Below are positions 34,332 to 42,817 of a stretch of 64,000 nucleotides of DNA, piece after piece. The stretch's first letter is position 1. The number at the start of each line of letters is the position of its first letter. A program made the position numbers and the translations under genes. Source of the stretch: Stenotrophomonas sp. ZAC14D1_NAIMI4_1 (GTDB lineage: Bacteria > Pseudomonadota > Gammaproteobacteria > Xanthomonadales > Xanthomonadaceae); assembly GCF_003086775.1 (NCBI RefSeq), contig NZ_CP026001.1, forward strand, positions 2,134,407 to 2,198,406, read 5' to 3'. The notes under the pieces are model-generated. The model saw only the letters and a program-made list of their open reading frames with translations. It did not search any database and was not told the DNA's origin.

Positions 34332-36922
34332 CCGGCGAGGTCCCGAGCCATCTCCGGCGGGTCGCGACCGCGCAGGCGCCGCTTGAACTCATCGGGGGGC
34401 AGGCCCGGGGCGAACAGGAAGCCCTGGCCGATGGTCACCCCCAGCCCCAGCAGGCACTGGCGCTGGGCCTCGGTTTCCACGCCTTCGGCCACCACCCCCA
34501 GGCCGAGGCTGCGGGCGATTGCGCAGACCGCCTCGCACACGGCCACGTCCGAGCGGTTGCGCGGGATGCCCTCGACGAACAGCTGGCTCAGTTTCAGGCC
34601 ATGGATCGGCAGCCGCCGCAGGTAGTTCAGTGCGCTGTAGCCCTCGCCGAAATCGTCGATGGTCAGCATCACGCCCATCTCGCGCAGGCGGGCGAAGGTG
34701 CGCAGGGTGTCCGGCGCGTCCTCGATCAGCACCCGCTCGGTGAACTCCAGTTCCAGCACCGTGCCGGGCAGCTCGAACTCGTCCAGCACCTGCCGTACCC
34801 AGCGGGCCAGGTCCTCGCCGACGAACTGCCGCCAGGAGACGTTGACCGCCACCCGCATCGTCTCCAGGCCATCGTCCTGCCATTGGCGTATCTGGCGGCA
34901 CGCCTCGCGCAGCGCCCATTGGCCGATCCGCACGATGTCGCCGGTGTGCTCGGCGTGGCGGATGAACAGGTCCGGGCGCATCTGCCCGAGCTGGCCGTTG
35001 TGCCAGCGCATCAGGGCCTCGCAGCCGGTGACGGCCCCGGTGCGCAGGTTGATCTGCGGCTGGTAGACCAGTCGGAACTCGTCGCCGTCCAGTGCCTTGT
35101 GCAGGCGGCTCTCGATCTGCAGGCGGTCGTTCTGGCGCTCGGCCAGCTCCTGTGAGAACACGTGCCAGCCGTTGCGGGTGCGGCGCTTGCACTCGTACAT
35201 GGCGGTGTCGGCGTTCTGGATCAGCTGCTGCGGGCGGTCGCCATCGCCGGGGGCCTTGGCGATGCCGATGCTGGCGGTGACCTGGAATTCATCGCTGCCC
35301 AGCTGGAAGGGGGAGGAGAACGCGGCGGTGATGCGCTCGGCCAGCTGCTCGGCCTGGTCGGGCTGGTCGCGCAGGTCGCAGATCACCAGGAACTCGTCGC
35401 CACCGAAACGGGCGAGCAGGCCTTCGGTGCCGATGGCCGTGGCGATGCGCCGGGTCGCTTCGATCAGCAGCTCGTCGCCGGCGTTGTGGCCGAGCAGGTC
35501 GTTGACCACCTTGAAGCGGTCCAGGTCGATGTACAGCACCGCCACCCGGTCGTGGCCGGGGCTGCCCATGCGTACGCCGAGGTCGGTGAGCACCGCATCG
35601 CGGTTCATGATGCCGGTCAGCGGGTCGGTGCGCGCCTGCACGCGCAGGGTCTCTTCGGCCTGCTTGCGTTCGGTGATGTCCTGCACGGTGCCGGTGATGC
35701 GCGCGGCATCGACATCGCCGGTGGACACCTCGCCGATCATCCGGATCCAGAACGAATGCCCGTCGCGGCGCTGGCCCTGCAGTTCCAGGCCGAAGCTGCT
35801 GCGGTGCTCGATGGTGTCGGCCAGCGCCTGCTGCAGGGAGGTGCGGTCATCACTGCGCAGGCAGTCGAGCAGGTCGGTCATGTCCTGCAGGTCGTCGGGC
35901 TGGCCGACGATGCGCCGCGCCTCGTCGGTCAGGTACAGCCGCTGCAGGCTGCGGTCCCATTCCCAGCCGCCGATGTGGGCCAGCGACTGCGCGCGCGCGA
36001 ACAGCAGGTTGTTGCGCTTGAGTTCGGTGATGTCGCTGAACATCGAATAGACATGGTCGGCCTGGTCGCAGCCGGTGCCGAACACCGGCACGTTGGTGGT
36101 CGACAGCCAGAGCATGCGCCCGCGCGGGCGGTGGTACAGGCCGATGATCGTGCTGCGGATGACCCGCCCGGCCTGGAAGCAGCGGATGGTCGGCCACTGT
36201 GCCTGGGTGAGGGTGTTGCCGTGCTCGTCGACGATCAGCCAGGCCTCGGGGTCGAGCAGGGCATCAAACGCATTGCCGTTGCTTGTGATGCCCAGGATGC
36301 GGTGCGCGGCCGGGTTGGCCGAGATCACCCGCAGGTTGCGGTCGAACAGGATCACGCCCTTGTCGATCGATTCCATCAGCAGGCGGTAGCGCGATTCGGC
36401 ACGCCAGCGCCCGCTCAGGTCGCGCGCCACGGCCACGATGCAGGGCTGGCCGTGGTCCTGGAAGCCGGCCGAGTGCACTTCCACCGGGAAGCGGCTGCCA
36501 TCGCCGCGCATGTTGGTCACTTCGATGACGTAGGTGTCACCGCGGTTCAGTGCTTCCCAGACCGGCTGCAGGTGGTCGCTGGGCAGGTCGGGGTTGAGCA
36601 GTTCGATCGGCTGGCCGACGATGGCCTCGCGCGGGCGGTCGTAGGCGTGGACGCCGGCGCGGTTGACGTCCAGAACCACGCCGTCGGCGCTGAGGATGCT
36701 GACCGGGTCGGGCACCGCATCGAACAGGGCGGCGTAGCGTTCCTGTGCTTCGCCCATGCGCAGGCGGGCGTCGATCAGTGCCTCCATCGCCTGCCGCAGC
36801 AGGCGGGCCTGGGCGGCAGGCGGGGCGCCGGCCAGCGCGGCCTGCAGTGCGGCCAGCGCGTCGTCGGTCACGGCAGATGGTTCGCCGTACACCGGAACGT
36901 CGCGCGGGCCGCTGTCGTTCAT
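34328..36922 (-). CDS. PAS-GGDEF-EAL cyclic-di-GMP protein
   Basis: An 864-residue soluble signalling protein without membrane segments. Order: N-terminal helical region, three PAS domains (about 60-175, 180-310, 320-430), a GGDEF domain (about 440-600) with intact RFGGDEF, and an EAL domain (about 615-855). The inhibitory RxxD site before GGDEF is not visible. In EAL the motifs ALMRW, NVSWRQF, LEFTE, DDFGEGYS and AEGVET are kept, but the usual KID metal/catalytic triplet reads KLS (Asp to Ser), so phosphodiesterase activity may be reduced. The ATG overlaps the HMG-CoA lyase stop by 4 bp, an odd coupling of a metabolic and a signalling gene. The TAG stop comes from a REP. Confidence 0.9.
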   Translation of the reverse strand: MNDSGPRDVPVYGEPSAVTDDALAALQAALAGAPPAAQARLLRQAMEALIDARLRMGEAQERYAALFDAVPDPVSILSADGVVLDVNRAGVHAYDRPREAIVGQPIELLNPDLPSDHLQPVWEALNRGDTYVIEVTNMRGDGSRFPVEVHSAGFQDHGQPCIVAVARDLSGRWRAESRYRLLMESIDKGVILFDRNLRVISANPAAHRILGITSNGNAFDALLDPEAWLIVDEHGNTLTQAQWPTIRCFQAGRVIRSTIIGLYHRPRGRMLWLSTTNVPVFGTGCDQADHVYSMFSDITELKRNNLLFARAQSLAHIGGWEWDRSLQRLYLTDEARRIVGQPDDLQDMTDLLDCLRSDDRTSLQQALADTIEHRSSFGLELQGQRRDGHSFWIRMIGEVSTGDVDAARITGTVQDITERKQAEETLRVQARTDPLTGIMNRDAVLTDLGVRMGSPGHDRVAVLYIDLDRFKVVNDLLGHNAGDELLIEATRRIATAIGTEGLLARFGGDEFLVICDLRDQPDQAEQLAERITAAFSSPFQLGSDEFQVTASIGIAKAPGDGDRPQQLIQNADTAMYECKRRTRNGWHVFSQELAERQNDRLQIESRLHKALDGDEFRLVYQPQINLRTGAVTGCEALMRWHNGQLGQMRPDLFIRHAEHTGDIVRIGQWALREACRQIRQWQDDGLETMRVAVNVSWRQFVGEDLARWVRQVLDEFELPGTVLELEFTERVLIEDAPDTLRTFARLREMGVMLTIDDFGEGYSALNYLRRLPIHGLKLSQLFVEGIPRNRSDVAVCEAVCAIARSLGLGVVAEGVETEAQRQCLLGLGVTIGQGFLFAPGLPPDEFKRRLRGRDPPEMARDLAG

Positions 36923-37812
36923 GTCGCCGCCAGGGCCTGCCCGACCCGGCTGGCAGTGGCACGGCCGAGCAACCCGGCCAGCCAACGGCCGGTTTCAGCC
37001 AGGGCCGGCAGGTCCACGCCGCACTCCAGGCCCAGGCCCTGCAGCAGGTAGACCACGTCCTCGCTGGCCACGTTGCCGCTGGCACCCTTGGCATACGGGC
37101 AGCCGCCCGCACCGGACACCGCGCTGTCGACCACGCGCACGCCTTCTTCCAGGCAGCTGGCGATGTTGGCGATGGCCTGGCCATAGGTGTCGTGGAAGTG
37201 CACGGCCAGTGCGTCCATCGGGATCTCGGCAGCGACCGCCTTCAGCATCGCCCGCGCCTTGTGCGGGGTGCCGACGCCGATGGTGTCGCCGAGCGAAATT
37301 TCGTAGCAGCCCATGTCATGCAGGGCGCGCGCGACGCGCACCACGTCGGCCAGCGGCACGTCGCCCTGGTAGGGGCAGCCGAGCACGGTGGAGACGTAGC
37401 CACGCACACGTACGCCATCCTCGGCGGCACGCCGGAGGATGGGCGCGAAGCGGGCCAGCGACTCGTCGATGCCGGCATTGGTATTGGTGCGGTTGAAGGC
37501 CTCGGAGGCGGCGGTGAACACCGCCACTTCCTGCACGCCGACGGCACGCGCCCGGTCATAGCCCTGCTCGTTGGGCACCAGCACCGGGTAGGCGATGCCG
37601 GCGCGGCGGTCGATGCCGGCGTAGACCTCGGCCGCATCGGCCAGCTGCGGCACCCAGCGCGGGCTGACGAAGCTGGTCGCTTCGATGGTGCGCAGGCCGG
37701 TGGCGGACAGGCGGTTGATCAGCGCGATCTTGTCGGCGGTGGCCACCGCCTGCTTTTCGTTCTGCAGGCCGTCACGCGGGCCCACTTCGACGATGCGGAC
37801 GAAATCGCTCAT
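36919..37812 (-). CDS. Hydroxymethylglutaryl-CoA lyase
   Basis: A 297-residue TIM-barrel enzyme splitting HMG-CoA into acetyl-CoA and acetoacetate, the last step of leucine catabolism. Visible: VEVGPRDGLQNE with catalytic Arg-Asp at the N-terminus, ATSFVSPRWVPQL, SLGDTIGVGTP, VHFHDTYGQA with the metal-binding His pair, and the active-site loop SGAGGCPYAKGASGNVASED with the catalytic Cys. GGAGG lies 7 bp before the chosen ATG at 37812. It overlaps the downstream GGDEF-EAL gene (ATGA). Confidence 0.95.
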   Translation of the reverse strand: MSDFVRIVEVGPRDGLQNEKQAVATADKIALINRLSATGLRTIEATSFVSPRWVPQLADAAEVYAGIDRRAGIAYPVLVPNEQGYDRARAVGVQEVAVFTAASEAFNRTNTNAGIDESLARFAPILRRAAEDGVRVRGYVSTVLGCPYQGDVPLADVVRVARALHDMGCYEISLGDTIGVGTPHKARAMLKAVAAEIPMDALAVHFHDTYGQAIANIASCLEEGVRVVDSAVSGAGGCPYAKGASGNVASEDVVYLLQGLGLECGVDLPALAETGRWLAGLLGRATASRVGQALAAT

Positions 37813-38021
37813 CGACGCACCTCCGTGGCGGGCAGGGTGGGGCGGGCGGCAGGGGCGGAAGCGGGTGCGATCACGAGGGTTCCTGGAGAACGGGGGCAAC
37901 CTGGTCTCCACCGGGCTGCCAACAGGGATACGCAGGTCGGCCGCGAAAGCGGCCACGTTCCTGCGCGGGAATCAGTCGAAGGGGTGGCAGACGGCCACGA
38001 CGTAGTTGCCGTCGGGGCAGA
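37813..38021 (-). other. Gap with a Cys-rich reading frame
   Basis: A 209-bp space between the hydratase and lyase genes. On the minus strand a frame that overlaps the end of the hydratase gene reads CPALGDGGLICPDGNYV and then VAVCHPFD before a stop at 37972-37974. The CPDGNYV pattern looks protein-like, but no start codon or ribosome site is visible, so it may be a gene remnant. A GGCCGC/GCGGCC hairpin follows. Confidence 0.3.
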
Positions 38022-38810
38022 TCAGGCCTCCGTCACCCAGTGCGGGGCACGCTTGTCGAGGAAGGCGCCGAGGCCTTCCTGGCCCTCGGCCGACACGCGC
38101 AGGCGTGCGATCAGGGCGGCATTGTCGCGGTCGAGGGTGTCACGGTCGTGGCTGTCGCGGACCTGGCGCACCAGCTCCTTGGCCGACGCCGAGGCGATCG
38201 GGCCGGCCTTGTCCAGCAGGGCCAGCTGGCGCTGCACGGCGTCGTCCAGGCGCTCGGGCTCGACCAGCTGGTGGACCAGGCCGATGCGCAGGGCGGTTTC
38301 CGCGTCGAAGTGCTCGCCGGTGGCAAACCAGCGGCGGGCCTGGCGCGGGCCGATGGCCTCGATCACATAGGGCGAGATCACCGCCGGCAGCAGGCCCAGG
38401 CGGCTCTCGGTCAGGCCGAACCGGGCCGCGCTGGTGGCGATGGCGATGTCGCAGCAGGCGACCAGGCCGACGCCGCCGCCGAAGGCTGCACCGTGGACCC
38501 GGGCCAGGGTCGGCTTGGGCAGCTCGTCCAGGGTGCGCATCAGCCGCGCCAGCGCCAGCGAGTCCTCGCGGTTCTCGGCCTCGCTGGCCGCGGCCATGCC
38601 GCGCATCCACTGCAGGTCGGCACCCGCCGAGAAGGACGCGCCGTGGCCGGCCAGGACCACCACCCGCACCGCGGGGTCGCGGCCGGCGGCCTCCAGTGCG
38701 GCGGTCAGCCGGGCGATCAGGCTGGCATCGAAGGCATTGTGCAGCTCCGGCCGGTTCAGCCAGAGGGTCAGGACGGCGCCATCGCGCTCGATCAGCAAAG
38801 CATCGTTCAT
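38022..38810 (-). CDS. Enoyl-CoA hydratase, probable methylglutaconyl-CoA hydratase
   Basis: A 262-residue crotonase-fold enzyme. Oxyanion-hole regions are HNAFDASLIA / GASFSAGADLQWM and HGAAFGGGVGLVACCDIAIA; LTESRLGLLPAVISPYV holds the usual catalytic Glu position. The sequence type and the neighbouring HMG-CoA lyase favour hydration of 3-methylglutaconyl-CoA in leucine breakdown (LiuC-like). The carboxylase and dehydrogenase of that pathway are not in the window. Confidence 0.88.
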   Translation of the reverse strand: MNDALLIERDGAVLTLWLNRPELHNAFDASLIARLTAALEAAGRDPAVRVVVLAGHGASFSAGADLQWMRGMAAASEAENREDSLALARLMRTLDELPKPTLARVHGAAFGGGVGLVACCDIAIATSAARFGLTESRLGLLPAVISPYVIEAIGPRQARRWFATGEHFDAETALRIGLVHQLVEPERLDDAVQRQLALLDKAGPIASASAKELVRQVRDSHDRDTLDRDNAALIARLRVSAEGQEGLGAFLDKRAPHWVTEA

Positions 38811-38888
38811 GGGAATCCGGGGTTACTCCATACCTGTATGGATCATAGCGGGCCATTGGTCATGGGCCATGACGCGACGCGGGAATGT

Positions 38889-38909
38889 TAGAATCGAGAA
38901 CCATTTACA
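38889..38909 (+). promoter_or_regulatory. Candidate Fur-controlled promoter of feoABC
   Basis: CGAGAACCATTTACA (38895-38909) matches the 7-1-7 Fur core TGAGAATCATTCTCA at 11 of 15 positions. It sits just after a -10-like TAGAAT (38889-38894) and 20 bp before the feoA start. No good -35 box is visible. Iron repression is what is expected for feo genes. Confidence 0.45.
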
Positions 38910-38929
38910 TCCAGCTGAGATCGCGCTAG

Positions 38930-39184
38930 ATGACGCTGTCCGAACTGCCCCTGCATACCCCGGCCGTGGTCGATTCCGTGCAGGACCTGCACGCCAACGA
39001 TGCCATCGCCCGGCGCCTGCGCGAGCTGGGCTTCGTCAAGGGCGAGGAAGTGCGCCTGGTGGCCAAGGGGCCGGTCGGCGGCGAGCCGCTGCTGGTGCAG
39101 GTCGGGTTCACCCGTTTCGCGCTGCGCATCAGTGAGGCCAAGCGGATCGTCATCGACACCGCCCGTCCGGAGTCCCGTGCATGA
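38930..39184 (+). CDS. feoA: Ferrous iron transport protein FeoA
   Basis: An 84-residue SH3-like cytoplasmic partner of FeoB. Features: LRELGFVKGEEVRLVAKGPVGGEPLLVQV and a C-terminal LRISEAKRIVID strand (read in parts). The TTG/ATG context supports the ATG at 38930. Its last four bases overlap the feoB start (ATGA), so the genes are coupled. Confidence 0.92.
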   Translation: MTLSELPLHTPAVVDSVQDLHANDAIARRLRELGFVKGEEVRLVAKGPVGGEPLLVQVGFTRFALRISEAKRIVIDTARPESRA

Positions 39185-41043
39185 ATGCTGCCGTCAACGC
39201 CGCCCCGCTGCGCATCGCGCTGGTCGGCAACCCCAACAGCGGCAAGACCGCGCTGTTCAACCAGCTGACCGGCAGCCGGCAGAAGGTCGCCAACTACACC
39301 GGCGTCACCGTCGAGCGCAAGGAAGGCCGCCTGCGTGCGCCGTCCGGCCGCGAGTTCGCCGTGCTCGACCTGCCCGGCGCCTACAGCCTGCAGCCGGCCA
39401 GCCTGGACGAGGCGATCACCCGCGACCTGTGCCGGGGCTTCTACCCGGGCGAGGCTGCGCCGGATGTGCTGCTGTGCGTGATCGACGCCACCAACCTGCG
39501 CCTGCACCTGCGCTTCGCGCTGGAGCTGCGTGAGCTGGGCAAGCCGATGGTGATCGCGCTGAACATGGTCGATGCGGCCCAGCGCCGTGGCATCCGCATC
39601 GACGTGGCTGCGCTGGAACGCGAGATCGGCGTGCCGGTGGTGGAAACCGTGGCCGTGCGCAAGCAGGGCGCCAAGGCGCTGGTTGATCGCCTCGATGCGA
39701 TGGTGCCGCACCTGGATGCGCCGCTGGCCGGCGTCGAGGGCGGCATCGATTACCACGCCAAGGTGCGCAGCATTCTTTCGGCCGCCGTCACCATGCCGGC
39801 GCGCACCGCGAAGATCGATGACACGCTGGACCGCTGGCTGCTGCACCCGGTGTTCGGCCTGATCACCCTGGTGGTGGTCATGTTCCTGATCTTCCAGGCG
39901 GTGTTCGCCTGGGCGACGCCGCTGATGGACGGCATCGAAGCCGGCTTCGGCTGGCTGGGCGAGTTCGTTGGCGGCGTGCTGCCCGAAGGCCCGCTGACCA
40001 GCCTGCTGACCGACGGCATCATCGCCGGCCTCGGTGGCGTGGTGGTGTTCCTGCCGCAGATCCTGATCCTGTTCGCCTTCATCCTTGCATTGGAGGAGTC
40101 GGGCTACCTGCCGCGCGCGGCCTTCCTGCTCGACCGCATGATGGCGGGCGCCGGCCTGTCGGGCCGTTCGTTCATCCCGCTGCTGTCCAGCTTCGCCTGT
40201 GCGGTGCCCGGCATCATGGCCACCCGCAGCATCCAGGACCCGCGCGATCGCCTGGCGACCATCCTGGTGGCGCCGCTGATGACCTGCTCGGCACGCCTGC
40301 CCGTGTATGCGCTGCTGATCGGCGCGTTCATCCCGGCCGGCAAGGTCGGCATCTTCAACCAGCAGGGCCTGGTGTTGTTCGGCCTGTACGTGGCCGGCAT
40401 CCTCAGCGCGCTGGTGATGTCGTGGGTGATGAAGAAGTGGCGCCGCGACAAGAGCGAGCACCCGCTGATGCTGGAACTGCCGTCCTACCGCCTGCCGCAC
40501 GTGCGCGATCTGGCCGTGGGCCTGTACGAGCGCGGCATGATCTTCCTGCGCCGGGTGGGCGGCATCATCCTGGCCCTGACCATCCTGCTGTGGGTGCTGC
40601 TGACCTTCCCGGGCGCCCCGGCCGACGCCACCATGCCGGCCATCGACTACAGCTATGCCGGCCAGATCGGCCATGCGATGACCGCGATCTTCGCGCCGCT
40701 GGGCTTCAACTGGCAGATCTGCATCGCGCTGATCCCGGGCCTGGCCGCGCGCGAAGTGGCGGTGTCCTCGCTGGCCACGGTCTACGCACTGTCGGCGGCG
40801 GACGATGATGCGGCCATCTCGGCGCTGTCGCCGGTGGTGGCTGATGGCTGGTCGCTGGCCACCGGCCTGGCGCTGATGGTGTGGTTCATCTACGCACCGA
40901 TGTGCATTTCCACCCTGGCCACCATCAAGCGCGAAACCAATTCGTGGAAGACGATGGGCTTCTCGGCGCTGTACCTGTTCGCGGCAGCCTACGTGGCGGC
41001 ACTGATCACCTACCAGGTGACCGTGGCGCTGGGAGGCGGCTGA
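39181..41043 (+). CDS. feoB: Ferrous iron transporter FeoB
   Basis: A 620-residue GTPase-permease for Fe2+. The N-terminal G domain has G1 GNPNSGKTALFN (about residue 16), G2 region NYTGVTVERKEG, G3 DLPGAYSLQP and G4 NMVD; a GDI-type helical segment follows. Then come two Gate modules with repeated membrane helices, including SFACAVPGIMATR and the Cys in LMTCSARLPVYALL, part of the proposed iron path. The length is that of the compact proteobacterial FeoB lacking long C-terminal extensions. It is followed directly by a small Cys-rich protein gene (TGATG overlap). Confidence 0.95.
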   Translation: MNAAVNAAPLRIALVGNPNSGKTALFNQLTGSRQKVANYTGVTVERKEGRLRAPSGREFAVLDLPGAYSLQPASLDEAITRDLCRGFYPGEAAPDVLLCVIDATNLRLHLRFALELRELGKPMVIALNMVDAAQRRGIRIDVAALEREIGVPVVETVAVRKQGAKALVDRLDAMVPHLDAPLAGVEGGIDYHAKVRSILSAAVTMPARTAKIDDTLDRWLLHPVFGLITLVVVMFLIFQAVFAWATPLMDGIEAGFGWLGEFVGGVLPEGPLTSLLTDGIIAGLGGVVVFLPQILILFAFILALEESGYLPRAAFLLDRMMAGAGLSGRSFIPLLSSFACAVPGIMATRSIQDPRDRLATILVAPLMTCSARLPVYALLIGAFIPAGKVGIFNQQGLVLFGLYVAGILSALVMSWVMKKWRRDKSEHPLMLELPSYRLPHVRDLAVGLYERGMIFLRRVGGIILALTILLWVLLTFPGAPADATMPAIDYSYAGQIGHAMTAIFAPLGFNWQICIALIPGLAAREVAVSSLATVYALSAADDDAAISALSPVVADGWSLATGLALMVWFIYAPMCISTLATIKRETNSWKTMGFSALYLFAAAYVAALITYQVTVALGGG

Positions 41044-41288
41044 TGGACGCCGGCCTGCTGGTCCAGTACCTCATCATCGCGGTGGCGGTGCTGGTCAGCG
41101 CGTGGGTGGTGCTGAAAAAGCAGTTCCCCGGCACGGCGCGCAAGCTGCGTGGCACGCTGGCGCTGGCCCTGCTCAAGCCCGGTCGCGCCGCCTGGATGCA
41201 GGCGCTGGGACGGAAGCTCGCTCCGCCGGCCAGTGGCGGTGGCGGGGCGTGTGGTGGCTGCGACAGCTGCGGACCGACAAAGCGGTAG
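41043..41288 (+). CDS. Small FeoB-associated Cys-rich membrane protein
   Basis: An 81-residue protein whose ATG shares one base with the feoB stop (TGATG). One membrane helix (residues 8-24, YLIIAVAVLVSAWVVL) is followed by a basic stretch and a glycine linker. The C-terminus reads ACGGCDSCGPTKR, with three closely spaced cysteines that could hold iron or an Fe-S cluster. It is in the place of FeoC but unrelated in layout, resembling the FeoB-associated Cys-rich family (DUF6587 in xanthomonads). Its TAG stop is the GTAG of a REP. Confidence 0.8.
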   Translation: MDAGLLVQYLIIAVAVLVSAWVVLKKQFPGTARKLRGTLALALLKPGRAAWMQALGRKLAPPASGGGGACGGCDSCGPTKR

Positions 41289-41377
41289 AGTCGAGCTTGC
41301 TCGACTGCGTTGGTTGGCGCCCATCCACGCATGGCGTGGATCTACTGGAATGTCATCCACGCAGGGCGTGGATCTAC
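41285..41377. repeat. Three REP palindromes; the outer two supply stop codons
   Basis: GTAGAGTCGAGC (41285-41308) gives the TAG of the Feo small protein. A reversed CATCCACGCATGG unit follows (41322-41345), then a reversed CATCCACGCAGGG unit (41354-41377) whose GTAG, on the minus strand, gives the TAG of the convergent DUF4304-like gene. Confidence 0.8.
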
Positions 41378-41835
41378 ACCTCTCTGCGGATGATCGCCCG
41401 GAAGCCTCCGTGCTGCGACAGCCGCCTCACTGATTCCCGGTTCCCATGGGCTGCCACGAAGCCCACGACATCGCCGAGGGCGCCCTGCAGCAGGCATTGC
41501 AGCTGGGCGCGATCGCCGGCGGCGAGGAGGTCATCAAGATCCTGCTGGATGAAGGCCTGGCGCAGGCCGGGGGTCTCTTCGATCCGCCAGTCGACATGTG
41601 GCGTGGGGATGCTGCTGCGATACCTGAACGCGGTTTCGAGATCGGTGGGCGTGAGGGCCTGCTCGAGCAGTTCCGGGAAATAGAGTCCGGCATTCACGTA
41701 GAAGCCCCTGCTGGGTGTCGCGGCCTGGTGGTTGACGACCAGCGAGGCGCCTTCCAGCAACCGGTAGCGGGTGGTGGTCGTTCCGGCAAAGCCTGTCTTC
41801 CGCGCACATTTGCTGAAGACTGTCGAAGATTTCAT
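41374..41835 (-). CDS. DUF4304-like hypothetical protein
   Basis: A 153-residue cytoplasmic protein of unknown function. The first part, KSSTVFSKCARKTGF then RYRLLEGASLVVNHQA and FYVNAGLYFPEL, follows the pattern of DUF4304 proteins (a basic start, then a strand with NxQ/H and NxGxY). The rest is predicted helical. Start at 41835 was chosen because it begins at the family-like block; the frame is open 60 bp further. The TAG stop belongs to a REP element. Codon use is slightly less GC-biased than in its neighbours. Confidence in the family is moderate. Confidence 0.6.
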   Translation of the reverse strand: MKSSTVFSKCARKTGFAGTTTTRYRLLEGASLVVNHQAATPSRGFYVNAGLYFPELLEQALTPTDLETAFRYRSSIPTPHVDWRIEETPGLRQAFIQQDLDDLLAAGDRAQLQCLLQGALGDVVGFVAAHGNRESVRRLSQHGGFRAIIRREV

Positions 41836-41917
41836 GGGCGCTGTCCTGGCCGGGAAGGGGCCGGACAGCGTTGAGGGGCAGGGCACTACCGTCAATTGGC
41901 GAATGCGACACGTGATT

Positions 41918-41941
41918 CATCCACGCAGGGCGTGGATCTAC
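41918..41941. repeat. REP palindrome, reversed
   Basis: CATCCACGCAGGGCGTGG followed by ATCTAC, the same sub-type as at 41354. It lies 24 bp before the stop of the minus-strand SDR gene. Confidence 0.75.
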
Positions 41942-41965
41942 CGGACCGCCTGCCGGTAGCGCCGC

Positions 41966-42727
41966 TCAGTCCCTGACCAGCCCGCCATCGACCACCAGGT
42001 TCTGCCCGGTGACCGCACGTGCCCACGGGCTGGCGAAGAACAGCACCGCATCGGCGAACTCGGCCGGGGTGGTGACGCTGCGCAGCGGGGTGTTGGCGGC
42101 GATGTAGTCGAACACTGCTTCGGGCGTGGCGGCGCTGGCATCGGTGCTGCGCAGCAGGCCGCCGGACAGCATGTTCACGGTGATGCCGTGCGGACCCAGG
42201 TCGCCGGCCAGGGTGCGGGTGAGCGAGAGCAGGGCTGCCTTGGCCGCGGTGTAATCGTGGTACGGCACCACCGGGTTCTGGAACAGGTTGGTGCCGATGT
42301 TGATGATCCGCCCGAAGCGCTGCGCCTGCATGCCCGGCAATGCGGCCTGCACGCAGTTCAGTGCGCCGCGCACGCTGCCTTCGAACTGCGCCTGGAATGC
42401 CGGCCAGCCGATGTCAGCGGCCTTGTCGCGCGCATCGCCGTTGAACGAGAATGCGGCCAGTGCGTTGTTCACCACGGTGGTCACGCCCTGGCCGAAATGT
42501 GCCTGCGCCTGCTGCAGCAGGGCGGCGACCTGGTCGCGATCGGTGACGTCGGCCTGCAGGGCGACGGCCTGCCCGCCCAGTTCCCTTGCCAGCATGCGCG
42601 CCGGGGCCTCGCTGCGCTGGTAGTTGATGACCACGCGCGCGCCCTGTGCGGCGAAGGCGCGGGCGATGTGCGTGCCCAGGCCGCGTCCTGCGCCGGTGAC
42701 CAGGACCAGTTGTTCGCTGATCTGCAT
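41966..42727 (-). CDS. SDR-family oxidoreductase (FabG-like)
   Basis: A 253-residue short-chain dehydrogenase. NADP-binding VLVTGAGRGLGTHIARAF and INYQRSEAPAR at residue 33, VVNNALAAFSF in place of the usual NNAG, IINIGTNLFQ, then YHDYTAAKAALL with Tyr and Lys of the active site. The catalytic Ser position appears as GTN, so activity on standard substrates is uncertain. It is annotated in many relatives as 3-oxoacyl-ACP reductase, but context gives no pathway. Start at 42727 (MQISEQ). Divergent from dapB. Confidence 0.8.
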   Translation of the reverse strand: MQISEQLVLVTGAGRGLGTHIARAFAAQGARVVINYQRSEAPARMLARELGGQAVALQADVTDRDQVAALLQQAQAHFGQGVTTVVNNALAAFSFNGDARDKAADIGWPAFQAQFEGSVRGALNCVQAALPGMQAQRFGRIINIGTNLFQNPVVPYHDYTAAKAALLSLTRTLAGDLGPHGITVNMLSGGLLRSTDASAATPEAVFDYIAANTPLRSVTTPAEFADAVLFFASPWARAVTGQNLVVDGGLVRD

Positions 42728-42817
42728 GATGGGAATGCGTTCCATTGCCTGAAAGGGCATGCAGCGTAGCAGTGATGGTGCTTGCCGGATCGACCGCGCT
42801 GCCGCTAGCCTGCGTGC

